A stretch of 64,000 nt of DNA from an uncultured cyanobacterium (lineage in GTDB: Bacteria > Cyanobacteriota > Cyanobacteriia > Cyanobacteriales > Chroococcidiopsidaceae): NCBI GenBank assembly GCA_946221495.1, contig CAMIFA010000004.1:1-64000 (forward strand), in the 5' to 3' direction. Made by a program: the position numbers and the translations under genes. Shown here piece after piece: positions 16,067 through 24,734 of this stretch; positions within the stretch are counted from its first letter, which is position 1; each line of letters starts with the position of its first letter. The notes below the pieces were generated by a model that worked only from the letters and a program-made list of their open reading frames with translations, was not told the DNA's origin and did no database searches.

Positions 16067-17926
16067 ATGAGTCCTTCGGAACAAAACCCTGAATTTGAAG
16101 CGCTGCTGAACTACATCAAACGCAATCGCGGCTTTGACTTCACTGGCTACAAACGCTCTACTTTGATGCGTAGGGTACAAAAGCGGATGCAGGAACTGGC
16201 AATTGAGAGTATCAGCGAATATACAGATTACTTAGAAGTAGATCCGCAAGAATTTGTTGTTCTGTTCAACACAATTTTGATCAACGTCACCTCTTTCTTT
16301 CGCGATCGCCCAATCTGGGATTACCTAGCAGCCGAAATTATCCCCCGGATTACTGCTCGTAAACAAATCAACGAACAAAGCCGGGTTTGGAGTGCCGGAT
16401 GTGCCTCTGGACAGGATGCCTACACCCTAGCGATCGTGCTGGCAGAAGCTTTGGGAATAGATCAGTTTCGCTCGACAGTCAAAATTTACGCCACAGATAT
16501 AGACGAAGAAGCTCTGCAACAAGCGCGCCTTGGCATCTACAATGCTAAGGAAGTTGAGAGTATACCACCTCAATTGCTGGAAAAGTATTTTGAGCGCAAC
16601 GAGAGCTACTACACCTTTCGCAAAGATTTGCGTCGCTGTGTGATCTTTGGTCGCCATAACTTAGTTGAGGATGCGCCGATTTCTCGGATTGACTTACTGG
16701 TGTGCCGTAACACCTTGATGTATTTTAATGCCGAAGCCCAGGCAAAAATTATCGCTCGATTTGCCTTTGCTCTTAATGAAGGTGGTTTTCTATTTTTGGG
16801 TAAGGCAGAGATGCTACTTAATCATGGCAACGCCATTAAACCTGTAGACTTGAAGCGACGCATCTTTGTGATTGAGGGAAAGTTCAGTAGACGCGATCGC
16901 TTTTTGCTTATGAGTGGAAATAGCAATAATCAGGAATTTAATGATCCACTTAGCAATTTACCAATCTCTGAAGCTGTTTTCGACACTAATCCAGCCGCTC
17001 AGGTGGTAATAGATCACAATGGCTCATTAATTTTAGCTAACGAACGAGCGCGAAGACTGTTCGGTCTGAGTTCCGAAAATCTGGGTCAGCAGCTGCAAAA
17101 TTTGGAACTCTCCTATCGACCCGTAGACTTGCGCTTCTGCATCGAACAAGTTTACACTCAACGCACACCAATTATGCTCAGGGACGTTGAGTGGAAAATT
17201 ACTGAAGGCGATACCCGCTATTTCAATGTCGATCTCTCGCCACTGTTTGACTTCAATAGCAGCTTCCTGGGTATCAGTATTACCTTTACCGATGACACCC
17301 GCTTCAAAAAGTTGCAGCACGACCTCGAACAAACTAATCAAGAATTGGAAATGGCGTATGAGGAACTGCAATCTACTAATGAAGAGTTAGAGACGACCAA
17401 CGAGGAATTGCAATCTTCTAATGAGGAATTAGAGACGACCAATGAGGAACTACAATCAACTAACGAAGAACTAGAGACAATGAATGAGGAACTGCAATCT
17501 TCTAATGAGGAATTGCAGACCCTTAACGAAGAACTTCGTCTCCGTAGCAACGAACTTAACGAAGTCAACGTTTATTTAGAGTCGATTCTCACTAGTTTAA
17601 GTGGCGGTGTTGTAGTTGTAGATCGAGACTTGCAAGTCCAAATTTGGAACTACAGAGCAGAAGACTTATGGGGTTTGCGAACCGAAGAAGTCCAAGAACA
17701 GCACTTTCTCAACTTAGATATTGGTCTGCCAGTAGAGCAACTACTACAGCCGATCCGCACCTGCCTCCTGGGACAAGCTTCTAAGGTAGAAGTTACCCTA
17801 GAAGCAACTAATCGTCGCGGTAAATCTGTCAATTGTAGTGTTACCTGTACGCCGATGTTGACCAAAACACGAGAAATTCGGGGAGTGATTATGTTGATGG
17901 AAGCAACTGAAAACTCCAAAACTTAA
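16067..17926 (+). CDS. CheR methyltransferase fused to PAS domains and a coiled coil
   Basis: 619 residues. The CheR part (about 1-275) shows the N-terminal helical domain (GYKRSTLMRRVQKRM), the SAM motif WSAGCASGQDAYTLA and LLVCRNTLMYF. A PAS domain follows (about 305-415). Residues ~430-500 form an unusually regular coiled coil of heptads (NEELQSTNEELETTNEELQS type). A second PAS domain closes the protein (about 510-615). Similar CheB/CheR/coil/PAS proteins act in non-flagellar signalling. Order cheB, cheR, kinase on one strand suggests a single pathway. The heptads are nearly perfect DNA repeats too, so length variation is likely. Confidence 0.92.
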   Translation: MSPSEQNPEFEALLNYIKRNRGFDFTGYKRSTLMRRVQKRMQELAIESISEYTDYLEVDPQEFVVLFNTILINVTSFFRDRPIWDYLAAEIIPRITARKQINEQSRVWSAGCASGQDAYTLAIVLAEALGIDQFRSTVKIYATDIDEEALQQARLGIYNAKEVESIPPQLLEKYFERNESYYTFRKDLRRCVIFGRHNLVEDAPISRIDLLVCRNTLMYFNAEAQAKIIARFAFALNEGGFLFLGKAEMLLNHGNAIKPVDLKRRIFVIEGKFSRRDRFLLMSGNSNNQEFNDPLSNLPISEAVFDTNPAAQVVIDHNGSLILANERARRLFGLSSENLGQQLQNLELSYRPVDLRFCIEQVYTQRTPIMLRDVEWKITEGDTRYFNVDLSPLFDFNSSFLGISITFTDDTRFKKLQHDLEQTNQELEMAYEELQSTNEELETTNEELQSSNEELETTNEELQSTNEELETMNEELQSSNEELQTLNEELRLRSNELNEVNVYLESILTSLSGGVVVVDRDLQVQIWNYRAEDLWGLRTEEVQEQHFLNLDIGLPVEQLLQPIRTCLLGQASKVEVTLEATNRRGKSVNCSVTCTPMLTKTREIRGVIMLMEATENSKT

Positions 17927-18174
17927 AGTTTAAATATCTTGAAAATCTACCTAATAAATTAGCTGTTATCAGCCTTGGTGTAGAGCAAATATATCTTGAT
18001 AGCTGTAATATTTAACTAACAATAACTTCTTATTTTAAAAGCTTTTCTGATTTTTCTATGTCTGCACATTTATCTTCTTTAGCTAGTCATAATTCACAAA
18101 AAGTTCAGTTTTGAATATTAACACAGTTTATTAAAGATATTTAATTTACTAATATAAGCTAACAAAATTTAATT

Positions 18175-19533
18175 ATGCAACTGGAAGAAAAATTGGACAA
18201 TACTTTTGAGCAGAGCGTAAATAAATTTGTCGAACAAGTAGATACAGTCCGTCAACGTGCTACGGCAATTCAGCAACGTGCTAGCCAAGTATCTATGCCG
18301 GAACTAGATATAATGCCAGCAGCCTTGGAGGAACTTCACAGCGCTTTAGAAGAACTGCACGTAGCAGAAGAAGAGCTAAGAGCCCAAAATCAGGAATTGG
18401 CAATTGCCCGCGCTCATATAGAAGCAGAGCGTCAACGATACCAGGAATTATTTGAATTTGCACCAGATGGCTATCTAGTGACAGATGTTTCTGGAGCAAT
18501 CCGAGAAGCAAATCGTGCAGTTGCCAGAATGTTCAATATTTCGCAACAGACTTTGATCGGCAAGCCATTAGTTAATTTCATCCCTTATGAAGAACGCCGT
18601 TGCTTTCGTGCCAAACTGAACCAACTACACCAGCATAATTCGATGCAGGAGTGGGAGTTACGTCTTTGTCCCCGTGATGGCAATTCTTTTGATGCTGCCC
18701 TAACTGTAGCCATTGTCCGCAACTGGGAAGGCAAGCCGACTGGTTGGCGTTGGCTAGTACGCGACATCACGCTCCGCAAGCAAGCTGAGGGAAAAATCCG
18801 TGATATTCAAATGCAGAACATCCAACTGGAAGAAGCAGCAAAGCTGAAATCGCATTTTTTGGCGATTATGTCTCACGAATTGCGTAGTCCCATGAACGCG
18901 ATTATTGGCTTTTCCCAACTACTACTACGCTACCCGCACCATTCCCTTGCTCCCAAGCAAGAAAATATGGTGCAGCGCATTCTCAATAGTGGCAGACATT
19001 TATTAACATTAATTGACGATATTCTTGACTTCTCAAAGCTGGAAATTGGTCGCCTTGAACTTAAATTACAAGAACTAAACTTAGCTGAATTAGTGACAGC
19101 TACCGTAGAAGAAATATCGTCTTTGGCTGAACAAAAAAACTTGAATTTGGACGTTAACTTAAATCTTAATAATCCGCGTATTTTTAATGATAAGATTCGC
19201 CTCCGCCAAATTCTCGTTAACTTACTATCCAATGCTATTAAGTTTACCGATACTGGCAACGTTCATATAGAAGTAACAGAATTACCTACAAATAAAGTGG
19301 CGATCGCCATCATTGATACCGGAATTGGCATCGCCGAAGCTGACATCGCGCATATTTTTGAGGAATTCCGCCAACTCAATCAAACATTAACCCGTGAACA
19401 AGGCGGTACTGGTTTAGGTTTAGCAATTACCAACCGTTTAGTTGGGATGATGCAAGGAAAAATTACAGTTGAGAGTAAGCTAGGTCAAGGATCGACTTTC
19501 CGCGTGGAGTTACCAAGGCAAGTAAATCTGTAA
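18175..19533 (+). CDS. PAS-domain sensor histidine kinase
   Basis: 452 residues. The N-terminal ~85 residues are a coiled coil (ALEELHSALEELHVAEEEL), followed by a PAS domain (about 88-205), HisKA with phospho-acceptor H234 (IMSHELRSPMNAIIGF) and a HATPase_c domain (DTGIGI, GTGLGLAI). It is soluble and closely resembles the kinase end of the giant hybrid kinase upstream. In many bacteria CheB, CheR, coiled coil, PAS and kinase modules form one polypeptide; here they are three consecutive genes, so this is probably the output kinase of the CheB/CheR system. The gap upstream is about 250 AT-rich bases, so it may have its own promoter. Confidence 0.93.
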   Translation: MQLEEKLDNTFEQSVNKFVEQVDTVRQRATAIQQRASQVSMPELDIMPAALEELHSALEELHVAEEELRAQNQELAIARAHIEAERQRYQELFEFAPDGYLVTDVSGAIREANRAVARMFNISQQTLIGKPLVNFIPYEERRCFRAKLNQLHQHNSMQEWELRLCPRDGNSFDAALTVAIVRNWEGKPTGWRWLVRDITLRKQAEGKIRDIQMQNIQLEEAAKLKSHFLAIMSHELRSPMNAIIGFSQLLLRYPHHSLAPKQENMVQRILNSGRHLLTLIDDILDFSKLEIGRLELKLQELNLAELVTATVEEISSLAEQKNLNLDVNLNLNNPRIFNDKIRLRQILVNLLSNAIKFTDTGNVHIEVTELPTNKVAIAIIDTGIGIAEADIAHIFEEFRQLNQTLTREQGGTGLGLAITNRLVGMMQGKITVESKLGQGSTFRVELPRQVNL

Positions 19534-19561
19534 GCAGTCATTAGCTGCTTAGAGCATTAGA

Positions 19562-19912
19562 CTACAACAAGTGATCTGTGTGTTCTTTGCGGTGTTTATG
19601 TTGGACAATCAGCACTTGCGCCGCAGCTTGTCGTGCCAGCATCTGATATAAGCTGATCCTGTCTCTATTAACTGCTGCCTGCGTCGCCATTCGATGTTCC
19701 GGTGTCTGGGTGTCAATTAAGTCTTGGTGCTCTTTTGCTGCATTTACCACTGCCTGTAGGCGCTCTTCATCGCCAAGAGACTGGGCATAGTGCATAGCAG
19801 CAGCCAAGGAGTGATAAGCTGTTTCGTAATATTGGTTCGATAGAGCCTCTTGGCTGATTGCCATCAGCTGCTTGTACAGATCGCCATGCTTATTGTCCGA
19901 TGTGTCTTGCAT
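19562..19912 (-). CDS. Conserved hypothetical helical protein
   Basis: 116 residues starting at the ATG at 19912, preceded by the strong ribosome-binding site GGGAGGAG; the open frame extends further upstream but this site decides the start. The protein is predicted to be all-alpha (LYKQLMAISQEALSNQYYET, AAMHYAQSLGDEERLQAVV), resembling a single helical-hairpin or TPR-like bundle, and ends in a His-rich tail (HKHRKEHTDHLL). I do not recognise a family. It is convergent with the PAS kinase. Confidence 0.7.
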   Translation of the reverse strand: MQDTSDNKHGDLYKQLMAISQEALSNQYYETAYHSLAAAMHYAQSLGDEERLQAVVNAAKEHQDLIDTQTPEHRMATQAAVNRDRISLYQMLARQAAAQVLIVQHKHRKEHTDHLL

Positions 19913-20129
19913 TACGCTCCTCCCGTTATGACTGCCCAGCTTGCAAGACTGCGCTAGTCGAAAGACGTTATTCTTAGCCACTATTTCTAGTTTATAGCCT
20001 ACAGTCTTTAGCTCAACCTGCTGGTACAGAGTCCTTGTACCGCTACGCGGAGTCATTAATTAGTCCTTAGTCCTTGGTCATTAGTTGGTTCACACCTACT
20101 GTCTGTAAAGTGATAAATATTCTTCAGTT

Positions 20130-20234
20130 ACTACTAGGACTTACGCACTACTAACGGAAGAACGAACCGCCAAGGACACGAAGTACACAAAGGAATAAGA
20201 GTTTGAGAGAGTTTTTGCGTAAGTCCTGACTACT
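20130..20234. mobile_element. MITE-like non-autonomous element, copy 1, with 6-bp target duplication
   Basis: Terminal inverted repeats AGGACTTACGCA (20136-20147) and TGCGTAAGTCCT (20216-20227) bound about 92 bases without a gene. ACTACT flanks it on both sides (20130-20135 and 20229-20234), a 6-bp target-site duplication if one extra G belongs to the right end. The interior contains the dispersed AACGAACCGCCAAG motif. A second copy lies at 60672-60840. Confidence 0.8.
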
Positions 20235-20288
20235 TTATTTCGCCTACCAAAAGCAGCACTTGTACTGAAATTAACTATTGACTAATGA

Positions 20289-21179
20289 CTAATGACTATT
20301 TCGTTCTGCTATGCGGAGTTTGGCAGAGCGCGATCGCGGATTTTGTGCTATTTCATCTTCTTGAGCAGTAATTGGTTTTTTAGTCAATACCTGTAACAAC
20401 GGCGAATCCCTTAAACTATGCTTGACGATGCGATCTTCTAGGCTATGAAAACTAATAATAGCTATCTTGCCGTTTGCTACTAACCACTCAGGAGCGGAGT
20501 TCAAAAAAGTTTCTAGACTGCTTAATTCCTCGTTAACCACAATTCGTAATGCTTGAAACACACGAGTAGCAGGATGAATCCTACCATAGCGATATTGTCG
20601 GGGTACACAAGCGGCGATTACTTCTGCTAATTGCGTAGTTGTTGTAAACGGACGCTGTTCCACAATGCGCCGCGCAATGCGCCGCGATAAGCGTTCTTCG
20701 CCGTATTTAAAGAAAATATCTGCGATCGCCTTTTCATTCCAAGAATTAATTACTTGCTCTGCTGTTAATGATTGTCTTCTGTCCATCCGCATATCTAAAG
20801 CAGCAGCAGAACGAAAACTAAAGCCGCGTTCAGGCACATCTAAATGGTGAGAGCTAACACCTAAATCTGCTATTATGCCGTCAAATAATACATTTTTGGG
20901 GTCATAATTAGCAAAATTACCTGTAACAAATTGAATGCGATCGCCATAAGTTGCCAGTTGAGTCTTCGCGGCAGCGATCGCCTGTTCATCTCGGTCAACG
21001 GCTGTTACTCTTACATCAGGAGCAACTGCCAAAATTAATTGGCTATGACCACCACCTCCTACCGTCGCATCTAGATAATGCCCGCCTGGATTAATTGCTA
21101 ACCCAGTAACTACCTCCCGGCTTAAAACTGGCACATGAATAAAAGCACTCTGCTCGTCTTCCGGTATACCTAGCTCCAT
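20289..21179 (-). CDS. rsmH: 16S rRNA (cytosine(1402)-N4)-methyltransferase RsmH
   Basis: 296 residues from the ATG at 21179 (an in-frame TTG at 21200 is less likely). Family motifs: [10 protein letters not shown] at the start, the SAM-binding [38 protein letters not shown], and the C-terminal [16 protein letters not shown]. RsmH (MraW) methylates the ribosomal P-site base C1402. It is divergent from ndhH, with a gap of about 130 bases that must hold both promoters. The mra/fts cluster seen around it in many bacteria is absent here, as usual in cyanobacteria. Confidence 0.96.
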   Translation of the reverse strand: MELGIPEDEQSAFIHVPVLSREVVTGLAINPGGHYLDATVGGGGHSQLILAVAPDVRVTAVDRDEQAIAAAKTQLATYGDRIQFVTGNFANYDPKNVLFDGIIADLGVSSHHLDVPERGFSFRSAAALDMRMDRRQSLTAEQVINSWNEKAIADIFFKYGEERLSRRIARRIVEQRPFTTTTQLAEVIAACVPRQYRYGRIHPATRVFQALRIVVNEELSSLETFLNSAPEWLVANGKIAIISFHSLEDRIVKHSLRDSPLLQVLTKKPITAQEDEIAQNPRSRSAKLRIAERNSH

Positions 21180-21307
21180 ATAATTAAAGAAGTGCAACAA
21201 AATTAAACATTAGGCAAGCTTTATAATGCCGCCCTCTCCAACTTACCGCTATCTTTACTTCACCAGTTCAAAAAACACATCTTTATAAACGGGAAATTAC
21301 TTAACCT

Positions 21308-22492
21308 ATGGCAAGGCTAGAAACTAGAACTGAACCCATGGTGCTGAACATGGGTCCTCATCATCCCTCTATGCACGGGGTGATGCGGTTAATTGTTACT
21401 TTAGATGGCGAGGACGTGGTGGATTGTGAACCGGTAATGGGATACCTGCACCGGGGTATGGAAAAAATTGCCGAAAACCGCACCAACATCATGTACGTTC
21501 CCTATGTTAGTCGCTGGGACTATGCAGCTGGGATGTTCAACGAAGCAGTCACCGTCAATGCGCCAGAAAAGCTAGCTAATATTCCAGTACCAAAACGCGC
21601 CAGCTACATCCGCGTGATTATGTTGGAATTAAATCGGATTGCCAATCATTTGCTGTGGTTAGGACCATTCATGGCTGACGTTGGCGCGCAAACTCCCTTC
21701 TTCTACATTTTCCGCGAAAGGGAAATGATTTACGATTTATGGGAAGCCGCCACTGGTTATCGGATGGTTAATAACAACTACTTCCGCGTTGGTGGAGTTG
21801 CTGTTGATTTACCCTACGGCTGGATTGATAAGTGCATCGAATTCTGTGACTACTTTATGCCCAAAGTAGACGAGTACGAGCGCTTAATTACCGATAACCC
21901 GATCTTCCGCCGTCGTGTTGAGGGCGTAGGCACAATTACCCGTGATGAAGCAATTAGCTGGGGGCTTTCTGGTCCAATGCTACGCGCTTCTGGGGTGAAA
22001 TGGGATTTAAGGAAAGTTGACCACTACGAATGCTACGACGACTTCGACTGGGATGTGCATTGGGAAACTGCTGGAGATTGCTTTGCCCGCTATGTAGTGC
22101 GGATTCGGGAAATGCGCGAGTCAGTTAAGATTTTGCGCCAAGCGATCGCTGGACTTCCTGGTGGTGCTTACGAAAACCTGGAAGCCAAGCGGATGATGGC
22201 AGGACCAAAATCTGAATGGGATGGTTTTGATTACCAGTACATCGGTAAGAAAATTTCGCCTACTTTTAAGATGCCCAAAGGTGAAATTTATGCCCGTGTT
22301 GAAAGTGGTAAAGGTGAACTAGGAATTTATCTAATTGGTGATGATAATGTCTTCCCCTGGCGGTGGAAGATTCGGGCAGCTGATTTTAATAACCTCCAGA
22401 TATTTCCCAAAATTCTCCGGGGTGTAAAGGTTGCCGATATTGTGACGATTTTAGGTAGTGTTGACATCATTATGGGTTCTGTAGACCGTTAG
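21308..22492 (+). CDS. ndhH: NAD(P)H-quinone oxidoreductase subunit H (NDH-1)
   Basis: 394 residues, full length. It is the 49-kDa (NuoD/NDUFS2-type) subunit lining the quinone cavity of thylakoid NDH-1. Visible hallmarks are [15 protein letters not shown], the segment with [10 protein letters not shown] (H48, R49), SRWDY, the [18 protein letters not shown] region, [11 protein letters not shown], and the C-terminal [19 protein letters not shown]49 aligns with the arginine of mammalian NDUFS2 (R85, mature numbering) that is dimethylated by NDUFAF7. A homologue of that methyltransferase lies 137 bases downstream on the same strand. Confidence 0.98.
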   Translation: MARLETRTEPMVLNMGPHHPSMHGVMRLIVTLDGEDVVDCEPVMGYLHRGMEKIAENRTNIMYVPYVSRWDYAAGMFNEAVTVNAPEKLANIPVPKRASYIRVIMLELNRIANHLLWLGPFMADVGAQTPFFYIFREREMIYDLWEAATGYRMVNNNYFRVGGVAVDLPYGWIDKCIEFCDYFMPKVDEYERLITDNPIFRRRVEGVGTITRDEAISWGLSGPMLRASGVKWDLRKVDHYECYDDFDWDVHWETAGDCFARYVVRIREMRESVKILRQAIAGLPGGAYENLEAKRMMAGPKSEWDGFDYQYIGKKISPTFKMPKGEIYARVESGKGELGIYLIGDDNVFPWRWKIRAADFNNLQIFPKILRGVKVADIVTILGSVDIIMGSVDR

Positions 22493-22496
22493 AAGA

Positions 22497-22529
22497 GGAC
22501 AAGGGGACAAGGGGACAAGGGGACAAGGG
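22497..22529. repeat. Tandem octamer AAGGGGAC
   Basis: Nearly four perfect copies of an eight-base unit start five bases after the ndhH stop. The reverse complement is the CCCCTTGT unit found at three other places in this window. Confidence 0.9.
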
Positions 22530-22629
22530 AATAGTACAAACATACCCCTAGAACTCTCCTTGTCTAGAGCTTTGTCCTTTCCTTTTCTGAAAAAATTGCA
22601 TCTAGGTAAACGTTGCTCAAGGCTAAAGG

Positions 22630-23880
22630 ATGAATCTTCATACTCCAAAGTCCACAATTCATCCTTCTGTAGATGATTTTAATGAGGCGCTGTGTGATCT
22701 TATCGCTCGTTCTATTTCCGAGAGTCCACAGCGCTGTATTACTTTTGCTCAATACATGGAATTAGTGCTGTATCATCCTCAGCACGGCTACTACAATACA
22801 AAAGCAATAGATATTGGTCAGCAGGGTGATTTTTTTACTTCTCCACATCTAGGCGCTGATTTTGGAGAATTACTGGCGCAACAATTTATGCAAATGTGGG
22901 AGATTTTGGGGCAACCAAAGTGTTTTACTTTAGTAGAAATGGGAGCTGGTCAAGGTATTTTGGCGGCTGATATCTTAAGGTATTTAAATCAGCACTACGC
23001 AGACTTTGTTACAGCACTGAAATACGTTATTGTCGAGAAATCTAGTACACTTCAGCAGCAACAGCAGCAATATTTAAAGAATTTGCCCGTTCAATGGTGC
23101 AGCCTAGAAGAAATACCGAATAATTCGATTGTTGGCTGCTGTTTTTCTAATGAATTAGTAGATGCTTTGCCTGTGCATCAGTTTATCATCGAAGCAGGGC
23201 AGCTGCGAGAGATTTATGTAACTACACAAGAAGCAAGCAGTAATCCTCTCCCCTTCGTTGAAGTTATAGGTGTTTCCACACCTCGGTTGGCTGAATATTT
23301 TGATTTAGTAAAAATTGCCTTGCCATCTAGCGCTTATCCAGATGGTTATCGTAGTGAAGTTAACTTGGCAGCTTTAGACTGGCTGGAAACGGTAGCAAGT
23401 AAGCTACAGCGCGGCTATTTATTAACAATTGATTATGGTTATGCAGCCGCTCGTTACTATAATCCTGAGCGATCGCAAGGAACGCTACAGTGCTACTACC
23501 AGCATCTGCACCACAATGACCCGTATATAAATATCGGTAGACAAGATATTACAGCTCATGTAGACTTTACTGCTTTAGAAAATTGGGGTCAGTTATGCGG
23601 CTTAGATAATCTTGGTTTTACTCAGCAGGGATTATTTTTGATGGCGCTAGGATTAGGCGATGCCTTCGGCGGGCTTCGCCAACGTATTGCTACTCTTGCT
23701 AATACTAGTCAAGCAAGCACACCTCAAGATATTTCCTCCTTGCTCCAAAAGCGAGACGCACTACACCAACTAATAGAGCCAACAGGTCTAGGTAATTTTG
23801 GTGTCTTGGTTCAAACTAAAGGACTAACAGATACAGAAATGTCTTGCTGTTTAAGAGGATTCCAGGCTCCAACGTTGTAG
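22630..23880 (+). CDS. MidA/NDUFAF7-family SAM-dependent methyltransferase
   Basis: 416 residues. Family features are ITFAQYMELVLYHPQHGYY near residue 40, GDFFTSPHLGADFGELLAQQ, the SAM motif LVEMGAGQGILAADIL, SNELVDALPVHQF and GYLLTIDYGYAA. In mitochondria NDUFAF7 symmetrically dimethylates an arginine of the 49-kDa complex I subunit and is needed for complex assembly. The gene sits downstream of ndhH, which encodes that very subunit, so an equivalent role for NDH-1 is a strong inference. The palindromic sequence at 23656-23680 adds about eight residues (DAFGGLRQ) late in the protein. The 3' end overlaps the convergent cheB gene by 70 bases. Confidence 0.92.
   Translation: MNLHTPKSTIHPSVDDFNEALCDLIARSISESPQRCITFAQYMELVLYHPQHGYYNTKAIDIGQQGDFFTSPHLGADFGELLAQQFMQMWEILGQPKCFTLVEMGAGQGILAADILRYLNQHYADFVTALKYVIVEKSSTLQQQQQQYLKNLPVQWCSLEEIPNNSIVGCCFSNELVDALPVHQFIIEAGQLREIYVTTQEASSNPLPFVEVIGVSTPRLAEYFDLVKIALPSSAYPDGYRSEVNLAALDWLETVASKLQRGYLLTIDYGYAAARYYNPERSQGTLQCYYQHLHHNDPYINIGRQDITAHVDFTALENWGQLCGLDNLGFTQQGLFLMALGLGDAFGGLRQRIATLANTSQASTPQDISSLLQKRDALHQLIEPTGLGNFGVLVQTKGLTDTEMSCCLRGFQAPTL
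23656..23680. repeat. Palindromic element inside the MidA-type gene
   Basis: GGCGATGCC and GGCTTCGCC form imperfect nine-base arms (one mismatch) around TTCGGCG. The sequence is a widespread dispersed cyanobacterial repeat and here is read as part of DAFGGLRQ between LGLG and RIATL. Confidence 0.65.
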
Positions 23881-24518
23881 ATGTTTTCCGCACTTATAAC
23901 ATTACTTCTCTCATAACTAACTAGGCTTAACAACTGAGCAGCAATTTCATTTAAGGGCAGAACAAAATCTACTTTTCCAGTATTAATTACAGCCTGGGGC
24001 ATACCAAAACACTCACAACTGTGTTCATCCTGAGCAATGATCGTGCCACCATGCTTTTTAATCGCCAGCGTCCCTAAAACGCCATCGCCTTCCTTACCAG
24101 TGAGGACAACAGCGATCGCCCGACCTCTAAAACTAGTCGCCGCCGACTGGAACAGCACATCAGCTGCGGGGCGGACAAAGTTCACCTTTGCTGAGTTTGA
24201 GAGGGACAGTGTGCCGTTTGGGTTAATCAGCAAGTGCTTGTTGGGAACAGCTATATAAACTGTTCCTGGGCGCAAAAGCTCTCCTTGCTCTGCGTGTTTC
24301 ACCCGTAGAGGTGTGTGACGGCTTAGGATATCCGGCATATAGCTGCGGTAGTGAGGACACAGATGCTGGACTAGAGCGATCGCTGCCGGAAAGTCTTCAG
24401 GCAAGGCAGATAAAATCTTACTTACAGCCCTTAGTCCACCCTTAGAAGCTGCTAGTGCTACCACGTTGAAGGTGACATTGGGGAAGTGGGATAGGATTTT
24501 GTGTAAGTATTTAGTCAC
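23811..24518 (-). CDS. Single-domain CheB-type methylesterase
   Basis: 235 residues starting at GTG 24518 (no ATG nearby). A CheB catalytic domain spans about 17-200 with S25 (LAASKGGLRAV), H52 (LVQHLCP) and Asp in LTGKEGDG. No receiver domain. It resembles the second domain of the tandem CheB at 14138 (both read FVRP.AD.LF and VVLTG/SGK). The last ~35 residues (ERSNVISAENIYNVG...) are not part of the domain and overlap the 3' end of the convergent MidA gene. It is probably another piece of the receptor-less Che signalling set. Confidence 0.85.
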   Translation of the reverse strand: MTKYLHKILSHFPNVTFNVVALAASKGGLRAVSKILSALPEDFPAAIALVQHLCPHYRSYMPDILSRHTPLRVKHAEQGELLRPGTVYIAVPNKHLLINPNGTLSLSNSAKVNFVRPAADVLFQSAATSFRGRAIAVVLTGKEGDGVLGTLAIKKHGGTIIAQDEHSCECFGMPQAVINTGKVDFVLPLNEIAAQLLSLVSYERSNVISAENIYNVGAWNPLKQQDISVSVSPLV

Positions 24519-24534
24519 GTTTTTCTTTCTTAAC

Positions 24535-24570
24535 CGATGGTTCGCCCTGGCGAGCCAGGGCGAACCATCG
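24535..24570. repeat. Perfect 16-bp inverted repeat upstream of cheB
   Basis: CGATGGTTCGCCCTGG and CCAGGGCGAACCATCG are exact reverse complements separated by CGAG. It lies 16 bases before the GTG start of cheB, inside its likely leader, and would form a very stable hairpin in RNA. It resembles the palindromic elements found inside ldhA and cobB and is probably a mobile repeat with possible regulatory effect. Confidence 0.85.
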
Positions 24571-24734
24571 CCTGCCGAGCGCTCTTATGAACGTTAGCGT
24601 ACATATATTTATTCTAAGCTATGTACGCTAGTACACATGAATTATTTACAAAAAAATTGCCCTCTGGTTATAAGTCCGCGACGATCGCATTAGTTATTTA
24701 TAGAAGATAACAACTAGGCTCACACAGGCTTTTG

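Noticed and set aside
17338..17568. Ser-rich minus-strand frame inside CheR
   Set aside because: It is an antisense shadow of the heptad repeats; low complexity and no start context.
22497..22529. Octamer array considered as a CRISPR or iteron origin
   Set aside because: The unit is too short, has no spacers, and there is no initiator gene or DnaA-box cluster nearby.
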